Notes: a model not told the origin generated them from the letters alone. Positions 50,128 to 59,129 are shown, counted from the first letter of the stretch. The stretch is DNA of 64,000 bases from Streptomyces mirabilis (GCF_039503195.1 NZ_JBCJKP010000001.1:4774001-4838000), one strand, 5' to 3'. Numbers and translations are program-made.

Positions 50128-50757
50128 ATGGGTGGTGTGATGGGACACGCAGGGATGGCGGCCGCCGCCGTCCGTTATCTCAGGTCGGCCGGGGCTTCCA
50201 CCGTCGCGGGGCATGTTGAGGCGCTGCCGCGGCCGGAGTTGCGCGCGGTGGGGGACGATGAGCGGGCGCCGGTCGATCAGGTGGCGTTTCGGCGGGTGTT
50301 GGGGAACTTCGCGACGGGCGTCACCGTCATCACCGCACCGGGCGTCGAGGGCGAGGCCGGTGGCGAGGGGCCGGCCGGGTTCGCCTGTCAGTCGTTCGCG
50401 TCGCTTTCACTCGATCCGCCCCTGGTCTGCTTCATGGTGGGGCGTACGTCGGCGACCTGGCCGCGGATCGCCCGCGCGGGCGTGTTCTGTGTGAACGTGC
50501 TGGGGGCGCACCAGGGCGAGTTGTGCCGTGGGTTCGCGGTGAGCGGGGCGGACAAGTTCGCCGGGGTCGTGTACGACGCGGCGCCCGTTTCCGGTTCGCC
50601 GCGTCTCGCGGGGGCCGCGGCCTGGGTCGACTGCACGATCCACGCGGTGCACACCGGTGGGGACCATCTGATCGTGGTGGGACGGGTGGACGCGCTCGGC
50701 GCGAGCGACGACGACGACGTCGCGCCGCTGCTGTTCCACAGGGGGCGGTTCCTCTAG
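50128..50757 (+). CDS. flavin reductase (NADH:FMN/FAD oxidoreductase domain)
   Basis: 209 residues; HpaC/HsaB-type split barrel. Family blocks: FRRVLGNFATGVTVITAPG, GFACQSFASLSLDPPLVCFM, TWPRIARAGVFCVNVLG and HTGGDHLIVVGRVDAL. It supplies reduced flavin to a two-component monooxygenase; the HsaB relative serves steroid-ring hydroxylation in actinobacteria. ATG 50128 is 5 bp after operator site 11, which suggests a leaderless mRNA; GTG 50137 and ATG 50140 are alternatives. Its partner oxygenase is not adjacent: the LLM proteins or the flavoprotein at 44028 are candidates. Confidence 0.88.
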   Translation: MGGVMGHAGMAAAAVRYLRSAGASTVAGHVEALPRPELRAVGDDERAPVDQVAFRRVLGNFATGVTVITAPGVEGEAGGEGPAGFACQSFASLSLDPPLVCFMVGRTSATWPRIARAGVFCVNVLGAHQGELCRGFAVSGADKFAGVVYDAAPVSGSPRLAGAAAWVDCTIHAVHTGGDHLIVVGRVDALGASDDDDVAPLLFHRGRFL

Positions 50758-50794
50758 CTCGCCGGCAGGCCGCCCGGTCGGGGTGCCGGAATCG

Positions 50795-52282
50795 TCAGGC
50801 GATCGCCGCCACCGCGGGTGTGCCCGTCGCGGGGCGCCGTCGGATCACCAGTGCCATCAGGGCCGCCGCCGCGCACAGCGCGCCCGAGGCGTACCAGACC
50901 ACGTCGTACGAGCCGAACGCGTCCCGCGCCACACCGCCGAGAAAGGCGACGAGGGCGGCGCCGACCTGGTGGGAGGCGAGGACCCAGCCGAAGACGATGG
51001 CGCTGTCCTCGCCGTACTGCTCGCGGCACAGGGCCAGGGTGGGCGGAACGGTGGCGACCCAGTCGAGGCCGTAGAAGACGATGAAGAAGATCATCGGGGG
51101 GTGGACGGAGGGGGCGAGGAGCATGGGGAGGAAGAGGAGAGAGACGCCGCGCAGCGCGTAGTAGACGGCGAGCAGCCGACGCGGTTCGAAGCGGTCGGTG
51201 AACCAGCCGGAGGCGACCGTTCCGACCACGTCGAAGACCCCGATGACCGCGAGCAGCGAGGCCGCCGCCGTGATGGGCATCCCGTGGTCGTGGGCCGCGG
51301 GCACGAAGTGCGTCTGGACCAGGCCGTTCGTCGAGGCACCGCAGATCGCGAAGGTGCCGGCCAGCAGCCAGAACGGGCCGGTGCGGACGGCGGAGAGCAG
51401 GACCGTCACCGCGCGCCGGGCGGCGCCCTGCACGGGCGCGGGCTTCGGTACGAACTCCGCCGACCCGTACGGCTTCACGCCCACGTCCGCCGGGTGGTCC
51501 CGCAGCAGCAGCCATACGAAGGGGACGACCGCGAGCGCCGCGAGGGCCACCGTCACCGCGGCCGGGCGCCAGTCGTGCTCCGTGACGATCCAGGAGAGGA
51601 GCGGCAGGAAGATCAGCTGGCCGGACGCCGAGGCCGCCGTCAGGATGCCCGTGACCAGGCCCTTGCGCGCCGTGAACCAGCGGTTGGTGACCGTCGCCGC
51701 GAAGGCCAGCGCCATGGAGCCGGACCCCAGACCGACCAACAGGCCCCAGCAGAGCAGCAGCTGCCAGGCCGCCGTCATCCACACGGTCAGACCGGAACCG
51801 AGCGCGATCACCATCAGGGCGACCGCCACCACCCGGCGGATGCCGAAGCGGTCCATCAGTGCCGCCGCGAACGGCGCCGTCAGCCCGTACAGCGCGAGGT
51901 TGATGGACACCGCCGCGCCGATCGTGCCGCGCGACCAGTGGAACTCCTGGTGCAGCGGGTCGATCAGCAGACCCGGGAGTGAACGGAAGGCCGCCGCACC
52001 GATGATCGTCACGAAGGTGACGGCGGCGACGAACCAGGCGCGGTGGATGCGGACGCGGGGAGCGGAGGCGCGGGTCGGCTCGACGGAGTCGGTCGACTCG
52101 GTCGAGACGGTCGACTCGACGGAGTCGGTCGGCTCGATCGAGTCGGTGGAGCCGGTCGGCTCGGTGGGGCGGGGGTCCTCCGCGGCTGCGGCGCCCCCCG
52201 GGAGGCGGCATCGGTTGTCTGGGTCACGCCATCGAGCTTCGGGCCTGCCGTTCCCGCGAACGAGTGGCCCGAAGGACAGCAT
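50795..52282 (-). CDS. MFS transporter
   Basis: 495 residues as an open frame, with 12 predicted membrane helices from about residue 85 (AWFVAAVTFVTIIGAAAF onward). The MFS loop motif DRFGIRR follows helix 2 and DRFEPRR follows helix 7. It resembles oxalate/formate-antiporter-like or nitrate/sulphonate MFS proteins; the substrate is unknown. The N-terminal ~80 residues are a Thr/Ser/Glu/Pro-rich repeat (TDSVESTVSTES). A GTG at 52227 in another frame would read MTQTTDAASRG and join the transporter frame if the G6 run at 52194-52199 were G7, so the given N-terminus is uncertain. Confidence 0.88.
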   Translation of the reverse strand: MLSFGPLVRGNGRPEARWRDPDNRCRLPGGAAAAEDPRPTEPTGSTDSIEPTDSVESTVSTESTDSVEPTRASAPRVRIHRAWFVAAVTFVTIIGAAAFRSLPGLLIDPLHQEFHWSRGTIGAAVSINLALYGLTAPFAAALMDRFGIRRVVAVALMVIALGSGLTVWMTAAWQLLLCWGLLVGLGSGSMALAFAATVTNRWFTARKGLVTGILTAASASGQLIFLPLLSWIVTEHDWRPAAVTVALAALAVVPFVWLLLRDHPADVGVKPYGSAEFVPKPAPVQGAARRAVTVLLSAVRTGPFWLLAGTFAICGASTNGLVQTHFVPAAHDHGMPITAAASLLAVIGVFDVVGTVASGWFTDRFEPRRLLAVYYALRGVSLLFLPMLLAPSVHPPMIFFIVFYGLDWVATVPPTLALCREQYGEDSAIVFGWVLASHQVGAALVAFLGGVARDAFGSYDVVWYASGALCAAAALMALVIRRRPATGTPAVAAIA

Positions 52283-52298
52283 TCGCTAGGATCGGGCC

Positions 52299-53366
52299 AT
52301 GGTCTCTCACGGTACGCATCCTCGCCACCGCGTCGTCGTGCTCGCCCTCGACGGGCTGCTGCCCTTCGAGCTCGGCATCCCGCAGCGCCTCTTCGGCAAG
52401 GCACGCGACGCCGACGGGCGGCCGCTGTACGAGATCGTCACCTGCTCGGTCCGGCCGCCCGGCCCCGTCGAGACGGACGCCGACTTCGCCGTCCTCGTCG
52501 CGAACGGCCCCGAGGCCCTCGCCACCGCCGACACCGTCGTCATCCCCGCCTCCTACGAACTCGGCCCCGTCCACGAGGAAGGCATCCTCACCCCCGAACT
52601 GGCCGCCGCCCTCGCCCAGATCCGCCCCGGCACCCGCCTCGTCTCCATCTGCACCGGCAGCTACGTCCTCGCCGCCGCGGGCTACCTCGACGACCGTCCG
52701 GCCACCACCCACTGGATGCACGCCGAGCACTTCCAGCGGCTCTTCCCGAAGATCAAGGTCGACGCCGAAGTGCTCTTCGTCGACGACGGCGACGTCCTCA
52801 CCTCCGCCGGCGTCGCCGCGGGAATCGACCTGTGCCTCCATCTCGTACGCCGTGACCACGGCACCGCCGTCGCCAACGACGTGGCCCGCCGCACCGTCGT
52901 ACCCCCGCACCGCGACGGTGGGCAGGCGCAGTACATCCAGCGGCCGGTGCCGGAGCCGCAGGCGGCCACCACGACCGCCGCCCGCGCCTGGGCCCTGGCC
53001 CGCCTCCACGAGCCGATCCAGCTGCGCGACATGGCCGAACAGGAAGCCATGTCGGTACGCACCTTCACGCGCCGTTTCCGCGAGGAGGTCGGGGTCAGCC
53101 CCGGGCACTGGCTGACCCAGCAGCGCATCGAACGGGCCCGGCACCTGCTGGAGACCAGCGACCTGTCCGTCGACCAGGTCGCGCGGGACGCCGGCTTCGG
53201 CACGGCCCAGTCGATGCGGCAGCACCTGCAGGCGGTGCTCGGGGTCACCCCCACCGCGTATCGGCGCACCTTCCGGAGCTCCAGGGGGGTCGTGGCGACC
53301 GGCGTACGGGCGCCGGTGGCGACGACGGACCAGGTCAGGACCCGTTTGGTGGCGACGTCTCGGTAG
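52299..53366 (+). CDS. GlxA-type AraC family regulator (DJ-1/PfpI plus HTH)
   Basis: 355 residues. The N-terminal DJ-1/PfpI domain has the nucleophile elbow SICTGSYVLAAAGYLDDR and TTHW, though it is probably non-catalytic. The C-terminal AraC-type double HTH has LARLHEPIQLRDMAEQEAMS, VRTFTRRFREEVGVSPGHWL and DLSVDQVARDAGFGTAQSMR. This is the GlxA class of activators. It is divergent from the MFS gene 16 bp away, so it probably controls that transporter. The C-terminal 35 residues are an Arg/Val-rich tail. Confidence 0.9.
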   Translation: MVSHGTHPRHRVVVLALDGLLPFELGIPQRLFGKARDADGRPLYEIVTCSVRPPGPVETDADFAVLVANGPEALATADTVVIPASYELGPVHEEGILTPELAAALAQIRPGTRLVSICTGSYVLAAAGYLDDRPATTHWMHAEHFQRLFPKIKVDAEVLFVDDGDVLTSAGVAAGIDLCLHLVRRDHGTAVANDVARRTVVPPHRDGGQAQYIQRPVPEPQAATTTAARAWALARLHEPIQLRDMAEQEAMSVRTFTRRFREEVGVSPGHWLTQQRIERARHLLETSDLSVDQVARDAGFGTAQSMRQHLQAVLGVTPTAYRRTFRSSRGVVATGVRAPVATTDQVRTRLVATSR

Positions 53367-53570
53367 CTCGTGCGACGACGCCAGGGACGGGTCCGACACC
53401 ACCCACGGGATTTCCCCGCCCTGTGGATAACTCCGTCCGCGGTCACCGGCCCAACGGTTCCTCGCCCCCGCCGCCCCTACCCTCCCCCCAGGCTCTCGGC
53501 TTCGCCCCCCACCGGCCGACGGCCAAGCGAATCGGGTGGGCGGGGAATGCGGGGCGAAGCCCCCGCCCTG

Positions 53571-53617
53571 GGGGCGCGGGGAACCGCGCGGCCGGCCCCC
53601 GCCCACCCGCAGACGAA
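53571..53617. repeat. 47-bp dispersed palindromic element, copy 2
   Basis: Second copy of the element at 29694-29740: the same start (GGGGCGCGGGGAAC) and the same end (CCGCAGACGAA) at the same length. The preceding stretch 53460-53570 is G/C-rich with further imperfect inverted repeats and no gene. It lies between the 3' ends of the convergent GlxA-type regulator and alcohol dehydrogenase genes, consistent with a terminator role. Confidence 0.75.
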
Positions 53618-53628
53618 TGAACCGCCCC

Positions 53629-54677
53629 CTAGAACGTCAGCACCGCCCGCGCCACCCTCCCCCCTCCGCGTCCTGTGCCGCCTTGTCGAAGTCCTCCACC
53701 GGGTAGGTCTGGGTGACCAGTTCGTCCAGGAGGAGGCGGCCGTCTCGGTAGAGGTCGGCGTAGAGGGCGATGTCACGCTGGGGGCGGGAGGAGCCGTATC
53801 GGCAGCCCAGGATGGACTTGTCGAGGTACATGGAGGAGACGAGGAAGGACGCCTCGGCCGTGGCCGGGGGTACGCCGAGGAGGACGGCCTGTCCGTGGCG
53901 GTCCAGCACATCGATGGCCTGGCGAATGAGTTCGACGCGCCCGACGCACTCGAAGGCGTGGTCCGCCCCCGTCGGAAGGATGTCCTTCACGGCCTCCGTC
54001 GACGTCAGGAAGTGCGTCGCGCCGAACCGCCGGGCCACGGCCTCCTTCGCCGGGTTGGCGTCGACCGCGACGATCTTCAAGGCGCCCGCGAGCCGCGCGC
54101 CCTGGAGAACGTTGAGCCCGATTCCGCCGGTGCCGATGACGAGGACGGTGTCCCCCCGGTCCACCCTCGCGCGGTTCAGGACCGCGCCCACTCCCGTCAG
54201 CACGCCGCATCCGATCAGCGCGGCGGACGGGAGGGGGATGTCCTTGGGGATGCGGACGGCCTGGACCGCCTTCACCACCGTCCGTTCCGCGAACGCGGAG
54301 TTGGACGCGAACTGGTACAGCGGCAGCCCGCCCCGCGTGAACGGCTGCCGCGGCATCCCGATCGCCCTGCGGCACATCGTCGGCCGCCCCCGATCGCACT
54401 CCGCGCACGTCCCGCAGTTGGCGAGCGTGGAGAGCGCGACATGGTCGCCGGGTCGGACATGGCCGACACCCGCGCCCACCGCCTCGACGATCCCCGCGCC
54501 CTCATGCCCCAGGACCACGGGGACGGGAAAGGGGATCGTCCCGTCCACGACCGACAGGTCGCTGTGGCAGAGCCCGGCCGCGGAGATCGCGACCTGCACC
54601 TCGCCGGGCCCCGGATCCCGTATCTCCAGGTCGTCCACGACCTGGGTCCGCTTGCCGTCGAAGATCACGCCTCGCAT
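53629..54677 (-). pseudogene. zinc-dependent alcohol dehydrogenase (MDR), frameshifted at the C-terminus
   Basis: MDR-superfamily enzyme: GLCHSDLSVVDG (catalytic zinc), GHEGAGIVEAVGAGV, structural-zinc cysteines in CGTCAECDRGRPTMC, coenzyme motif VIGTGGIGLNVLQGARL. All catalytic features are intact. Near the end DAEGG runs into a wrong frame; one more G in the G6 run (C6 at 53650-53655 on the plus strand) would give the natural ending RVARAVLTF and a stop at 53629-53631, total 349 residues. It probably oxidises hydroxy-acyl or alcohol intermediates. Last gene of the SDR-ACAD-ADH operon; ATG 54677 has GAGGGAG upstream. Confidence 0.85.
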
Positions 54678-54687
54678 CGCGACTCCC

Positions 54688-55833
54688 TCAGCCCTTGGGT
54701 TCCCTCGGCAGGCCGAGCACGCGCTCGGCGATGATCGTGCGCTGGATCTCGTCCGAGCCGCCGTAGATGGTGTCGGCCCGGCTGAACAGGAACAAGTGCT
54801 GAGAGGAGTCGAGTGCGTACGGGGCCACGGCCGACCAGTCCCCGGGACCGGTCGCGGCCTCCGCCCCCCGCACCCGTACCGCGAGTTCACCGAGCCGCTG
54901 GTGCCAGCGGCCCCACAGCAGCTTGGCGACGCTGGGCGCGCCCGCGTCGCCCGAACCACCCAGCGTCCGCAGGGCGTTCCAGCGCATCGTGCGCAGCTCC
55001 GCCCACTGGCGTACGAGGTGGTCGCGGACGACCGGGTCGGCCGCCGCGCCCGTGGCGACGGCCGTCTCGATCACCCGGCCCAGCTCCTCCGCGAAACCGA
55101 TCTGCTGGGCCAGGGTCGAGACCCCTCGTTCGAAACCGAGGAGGCTCATGGCGACCTGCCAGCCGTTGCCCGCGCCGCCGACCACGTGCTCGGCACGCGC
55201 CACCGCCCCGTCGAAGAAGACCTCGTTGAACTCGCTCGTGCCGGTGAGCTGGCGGATCGGACGGACCTCGACGCGGCCGGGCTGGTCCATCGGGACGAGA
55301 AGGAAGGACAGGCCGTGGTGACGGCTCGACCCCGGTTCCGTACGGGCGAGGACGAAACACCAGTGCGCCTCGTGGGCGAGCGAGGTCCAGATCTTCTGGC
55401 CGCTGACACGGTACGTGTCGCCGTCCCGTACCGCGGCCGTACGGATCCCCGCCAGGTCCGAACCCGCGCCCGGCTCGCTGTATCCCTGACACCAGAGTTC
55501 CTCGCCGCGGGCGACCGGGGGCAGGAAGCGGGCCTTCTGTTCCGGGGTCCCGTGGGCGATGAGGGTGGGGGCGAGGAGCTTCTCGCCGATGTGGCCCGAG
55601 CGGGCCGGGGCCCTGGAACGGGCGTACTCCTCGGCCCAGACGACCTGTTGGGTCAGGCTCGCCCGCCGGTTGCCGTAGCCGTCCTCCGCCCAGCCGAGGC
55701 CGATCCAGCCGCCCCGGCCCAGTTCCCGTTCCCAGTCCTGACGGACGACCGGATCACCGACCGGGTGAGCGGTCAGCCAGTCCCGTGCCGTGCGCCGGAA
55801 GGCCTCGTCCTCGGCGTCGAATCCGAACTCCAT
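54688..55833 (-). CDS. acyl-CoA dehydrogenase
   Basis: 381 residues. ACAD signatures: LWCQGYSEPGAGSDLAGIRT, VSGQKIWTSLAHEAHWCFVL, TGTSEFNEVFFDGAV, and the FAD-contact end IYGGSDEIQRTIIAERVLGL. It is similar in style to the large subunits of steroid-type ACADs. The middle helix block lacks the FTWE base seen in the partner type, so a heteromeric enzyme is possible, but only one ACAD gene is in this operon. It sits between the SDR gene (58 bp upstream) and the ADH gene (10 bp downstream). Confidence 0.9.
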   Translation of the reverse strand: MEFGFDAEDEAFRRTARDWLTAHPVGDPVVRQDWERELGRGGWIGLGWAEDGYGNRRASLTQQVVWAEEYARSRAPARSGHIGEKLLAPTLIAHGTPEQKARFLPPVARGEELWCQGYSEPGAGSDLAGIRTAAVRDGDTYRVSGQKIWTSLAHEAHWCFVLARTEPGSSRHHGLSFLLVPMDQPGRVEVRPIRQLTGTSEFNEVFFDGAVARAEHVVGGAGNGWQVAMSLLGFERGVSTLAQQIGFAEELGRVIETAVATGAAADPVVRDHLVRQWAELRTMRWNALRTLGGSGDAGAPSVAKLLWGRWHQRLGELAVRVRGAEAATGPGDWSAVAPYALDSSQHLFLFSRADTIYGGSDEIQRTIIAERVLGLPREPKG

Positions 55834-55891
55834 GTGTCCCCCTCGCCCACGGACCCAAAGAACAACGGCACCTCACGCGTTCGCCCTCACC

Positions 55892-56806
55892 TCACGCGTT
55901 CGGCCGCGCCTTGCGCGCCGCCGCCCGCGCCATCGCCTCCACCTGTTCCAGCAGGGGCATGGGGTCCACGCCCACGGTCCCCGGCAGGAAGTCCGCGATC
56001 CGCTCGGGCGTCCAGGGGCCGCCTTCCGCGTACCCGGCACGCAGCTCCCGCGGCTGTGCCCACACCGCGATCTTGGGGCCGGCGATCGTGTAGACCTGCC
56101 CGGTGATGCGTTCCTCGCGGGCACGGTCGGAGAGGAGGTAGACCACCAGCGCGGCCACGTCCTCCGGTTCGCCGATCTCCTTCAGCTCCATGGGGACATG
56201 GGCCGACATGCGGGTACGGGCGACCGGTGCCACCGCGTTCGCCGTCACCCCGTACTTGTGCAGGCCCAGTGCCGCGCTGCGGACCAGCGAGATGATCCCG
56301 CCCTTCGCCGCGCTGTAGTTGGCCTGCGCGACCGAGCCCTGGTGGTTGCCGCTGGTGAAGCCGACCAGCGTGCCCGCACCCTGTTTGCGCATGACCGCCG
56401 AGGCCGCCCGGAAGACCGTGAACGTGCCCTTCAGATGGGTGGCGACGACGGGGTCCCATTCCTCCTCGGACATGTTGAACAGCATCCGTTCACGCAGGAT
56501 GCCGGCCACGCACACCACTCCGTCGATACGTCCGTACGAGGTCAGCGCCGCGTCGACGACCCGTTGGCCGCCGGCCATCGTGGAGATGTCGTCGGCCACC
56601 GCGACCGCTTCCCCGCCCGCCGCCTCGATCTCCTTGACCACGGCGTCGGCGATCGAACTCGTCGGCTCGGCGCCCTCGATGGACACCCCGTAGTCGTTGA
56701 CGACGACCCGTGCGCCCTCGGCCGCCGCGCCGAGCGCGACGGCGCGGCCGATCCCGCGGCCCGCCCCCGTCACAGCGACGACCTTTCCTGCCAAGAAGTT
56801 CCCCAC
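55892..56806 (-). CDS. SDR family oxidoreductase (peroxisomal HSD17B4-like)
   Basis: 304 residues, longer than the ~250 typical of SDRs. TGAGRGIGRAVALGAAAEG at the start, VVNDYGVSIEG (the NDYG block is typical of 17-beta-HSD4/3-hydroxyacyl-CoA dehydrogenase-type SDRs), catalytic YSAAKGG. The C-terminal extension may close the substrate pocket. A 3-hydroxyacyl-CoA dehydrogenase role fits the CoA pathway. First gene of the operon with ACAD and ADH; operator site 12 is 22 bp before ATG 56806. Confidence 0.88.
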   Translation of the reverse strand: MGNFLAGKVVAVTGAGRGIGRAVALGAAAEGARVVVNDYGVSIEGAEPTSSIADAVVKEIEAAGGEAVAVADDISTMAGGQRVVDAALTSYGRIDGVVCVAGILRERMLFNMSEEEWDPVVATHLKGTFTVFRAASAVMRKQGAGTLVGFTSGNHQGSVAQANYSAAKGGIISLVRSAALGLHKYGVTANAVAPVARTRMSAHVPMELKEIGEPEDVAALVVYLLSDRAREERITGQVYTIAGPKIAVWAQPRELRAGYAEGGPWTPERIADFLPGTVGVDPMPLLEQVEAMARAAARKARPNA

Positions 56807-56828
56807 GTCCGGCCCCTTCCCGCAGTTT

Positions 56829-56843
56829 CTGACGGTCCGTTAG
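56829..56843. promoter_or_regulatory. CTGAC-N5-GTCAG operator, site 12
   Basis: CTGACGGTCCGTTAG, one mismatch in the right arm. It lies 22 bp upstream of the SDR gene (minus) and 62 bp upstream of the cyclase gene (plus). A weaker sequence, CTACGACCCGTCGG at about 56863, resembles a degenerate second copy nearer the cyclase gene. Confidence 0.7.
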
Positions 56844-56905
56844 ATTCGGTCCCCTCGGATTCTACGACCCGTCGGATACCCGGAGACAAGCCCCGCGGAG
56901 GACTC

Positions 56906-57832
56906 ATGTCACTTCCGGTCGAGTTCCACGACATCGCCAAGCGCGTGAACAACTGGGGGCGTTGGGGCGCCGACGACGAGATCGGGACCCTGAACCTGAT
57001 CACCGACGAGGTGGTACGAGAGGCCGCCGCCTGCGTCCGCACGGGACGGCGTGTCCCGCTCGCGCTCCCTCTCCAGGAGGACGGCGTGCAGACCGGGATG
57101 ATCCCGGGGCGGATCAATCCGCTGCACGTCATGGTGCAGATCAACCAGGAGATCTTCGGTCCGGGAACGGTCGCGTGCAGCGACGACGCCGTGACCCTGG
57201 GACTCCAGGCGGCGACCCACTGGGACGCGCTCACCCATGTCTCGCACTCGGGGAAGCTCTACAACGGCCGCCCGGCCGGCACGATCACCCCCCACGGTGG
57301 CGCCGAGTTCAGCGGCATCGACAAGCCCCGGCACATCGTCTCGCGGGGCGTCCTGCTCGACATCCCGCGCGCGCGGGGCGTCGACCGCCTCGACGGCGGG
57401 CACGCCGTGACCCCCGAAGACCTCGACGCGGCGGAGGAGTTGGCGGGCACACGGGTGCGGTCCGGGGACATCGTGCTCGTACGGACCGGGCAGATCCAGG
57501 TCTACCTGGCCGGCGACAAGCACGCGTACGGGTATCCGTCGCCCGGGCTGTCGATCCGTACGCCCGAGTGGTTCCACGCACGCGACGTCGCGGCCGTCGC
57601 GAACGACACTCTCACTTTTGAGATCTTTCCTCCCGAAATCGAGGACCTGTGGTTGCCCGTACACGCGCTCGACCTGGTCGAAATGGGGATGCTGCAGGGC
57701 CAGAACTGGAATCTCGAAAAGTTGTCCACAGCCTGTGGACAAGAGAATCGCTACGCCTTCCTGCTCTCCGCGATGCCGGAACCCTTCGTGGGCGGCACAG
57801 GGACCCCCGTGGCACCGGTGGCCATCCTCTGA
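56906..57832 (+). CDS. cyclase family protein (kynurenine-formamidase-like)
   Basis: 308 residues, metal-dependent cyclase/hydrolase fold. The metal-binding block reads THWDALTHVSHSGKLYNG, and VLLDIPRARG plus GDIVLVRTG follow in the usual order. Family members hydrolyse N-formylkynurenine or lactone/amide rings. It is divergent from the SDR-ACAD-ADH operon, sharing operator site 12. ATG 56906 has GGAGG 4 bases upstream. Together with the deacylase at 15322 it suggests that ring or amide opening takes place in the pathway. Confidence 0.87.
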   Translation: MSLPVEFHDIAKRVNNWGRWGADDEIGTLNLITDEVVREAAACVRTGRRVPLALPLQEDGVQTGMIPGRINPLHVMVQINQEIFGPGTVACSDDAVTLGLQAATHWDALTHVSHSGKLYNGRPAGTITPHGGAEFSGIDKPRHIVSRGVLLDIPRARGVDRLDGGHAVTPEDLDAAEELAGTRVRSGDIVLVRTGQIQVYLAGDKHAYGYPSPGLSIRTPEWFHARDVAAVANDTLTFEIFPPEIEDLWLPVHALDLVEMGMLQGQNWNLEKLSTACGQENRYAFLLSAMPEPFVGGTGTPVAPVAIL

Positions 57833-58276
57833 GGTCCCCGATGAGCCCCTGGAGCCCCCGGGGAAAGGGTCGGCTGGCGGCGCGCCACTGCGCGCCCCGA
57901 GCACGGCATCGCGCGCCGCCATCCGGTTCCGGCGTACCCGCCCTGCTCCCTCTGGCCCTGTAGGAGCCGACGCCGAATCACGACCCGCACTCGCCGAGGG
58001 CTCCCGTCACCGAAACCCTCGTCGTCCCCTCGCGGCGAATCGCTGAACACAAGCGTGATCAAACGGACACGCCACGTCAACACCCGTTCGGGGAATTATC
58101 ACTTACGTACCCTTTACGAAGGCGCGCACGGAAGCACATCCCGGCGCATTCGGCCCCGACAGGGCCGCGGAGACGGAACGCGTGCACAGATGCACGAACC
58201 GTGCCCCCGCACCAGAGGTGCGGGAGTGAGTGCGTCCGCGGACCAGGGTCCGTCCGGCGGACCACGCCGCACAGGC
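57833..58276. other. 444-bp intergenic region
   Basis: No coding frame here looks real: all candidates are Arg/Pro-rich shadows without ribosome-binding sites. It contains a locally AT-richer stretch at about 58080-58110 and a clear hairpin at 58206-58224, annotated separately. The region separates the cyclase gene from the convergent anti-sigma-type ATPase gene. Confidence 0.6.
58206..58224. terminator. hairpin downstream of the anti-sigma-type ATPase
   Basis: CCCGCACC-AGA-GGTGCGGG: perfect 8-bp stem with a 3-base loop, about 50 bp past the stop of the minus-strand ATPase gene. A second small inverted repeat (GGACC-AG-GGTCC) follows at about 58240. It fits a rho-independent-like terminator without a U-tract, common in Streptomyces. 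Confidence 0.5.
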
Positions 58277-58759
58277 CTAGACCGCCTCGTACGCCTCGTA
58301 CGCGAAGTCCTCATAGGGGGACGCCGCGCACGCGCCCCCCGCCCGGGCGCCCTGCGTACAGCGGTCGACCTCGCACCAGATGCTCTTGCCCGCACCCTCG
58401 GGGTTCCAGCCCCAGCGGTCCGCCAGGCCGTCGACCAACTCCAGGCCGCGGCCGTTGGTCTCGTCGCCCTCGGCGTGCCGGGGTACCGGGGGGCGGGCGC
58501 TGGAGTCGGCCACCTCCAGGCGGACGGTACCGATGGACTCACCGAGGACGCCCGGCAGGGACAGCCGCAGCACGGCCGGACAGCCGGTGTGCACCACGGC
58601 ATTGGTGACGAGTTCGGAGACGAGCAGGATCAGCGTCTCGGCGAGCGGCTCATCGACCCCTATCCCGGACCCGGCAAGCCGCGAACGGGCCCATCTCCGA
58701 GCTCGCCCCACCTCCGCGGGGTCGGGCCGGATCTCCAGCTGCACTTGAAGCACCTGCAC
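58277..58759 (-). CDS. ATP-binding anti-sigma-factor-like protein (HATPase_c, RsbW/SpoIIAB type)
   Basis: 160 residues. HATPase_c motifs: N-box in LILLVSELVTNAVVHTG, G1-like TVRLEVADSSARPP, G2 region TNGRGLELVDGLADRWG. Streptomyces has dozens of such stand-alone kinases or anti-sigma factors; the partner is unknown. GTG 58759 is the start; GTGs two and five codons later are equally possible. The C-terminal 30 residues are Ala/Glu/Tyr-rich (YEDFAYEAYEAV). No operator palindrome lies nearby, so it is probably unrelated to the catabolic regulon. Confidence 0.85.
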   Translation of the reverse strand: MQVLQVQLEIRPDPAEVGRARRWARSRLAGSGIGVDEPLAETLILLVSELVTNAVVHTGCPAVLRLSLPGVLGESIGTVRLEVADSSARPPVPRHAEGDETNGRGLELVDGLADRWGWNPEGAGKSIWCEVDRCTQGARAGGACAASPYEDFAYEAYEAV

Positions 58760-58940
58760 CGCTCACACCATCCGAACCGGCGGACACATCGCCTCGCGCC
58801 TCACGAGGGCCACGATCGTGGCCATGACCTGCATGACCAGAACCAGGATCACGGAACGTGATTCCCTTGAGAGACAGCATGGTTGACGTACAGTCACCCC
58901 AACAAGCGCTTCGGGCATATTCCAGCGCGAAGGAGTACGC

Positions 58941-59129
58941 GTGCGGCATACTGTGCGACGCTCGCCGTGGGGAGTCGAACAGGCAGTCGCGGGGGTCCGC
59001 ACTGCCTTGCGAGCGGCGAGCATCGCCGGATCCGGCGCGGCCTCAGGGGCAACACCGGGATCGCTCGATCTCGGAACCACTCGCATCCCACACAAGGTAC
59101 CCGAGCCCGCCGCCGACTCCAGGCCGTGA
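58941..59129 (+). CDS. small protein of unknown function
   Basis: 62 residues from GTG 58941, preceded by GAAGGAG with 5 bases spacing, one of the clearest ribosome-binding sites in the window. Sequence starts MRHTVRRSPWGVEQAVAGVR and ends in a Pro/Ala-rich tail; no membrane segment or known domain. The strong translation signal and a divergent position relative to the anti-sigma-type gene argue for expression, while the composition is close to that of shadow frames. I do not recognise it. I see nothing else in 58760-59235. Confidence 0.4.
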   Translation: MRHTVRRSPWGVEQAVAGVRTALRAASIAGSGAASGATPGSLDLGTTRIPHKVPEPAADSRP

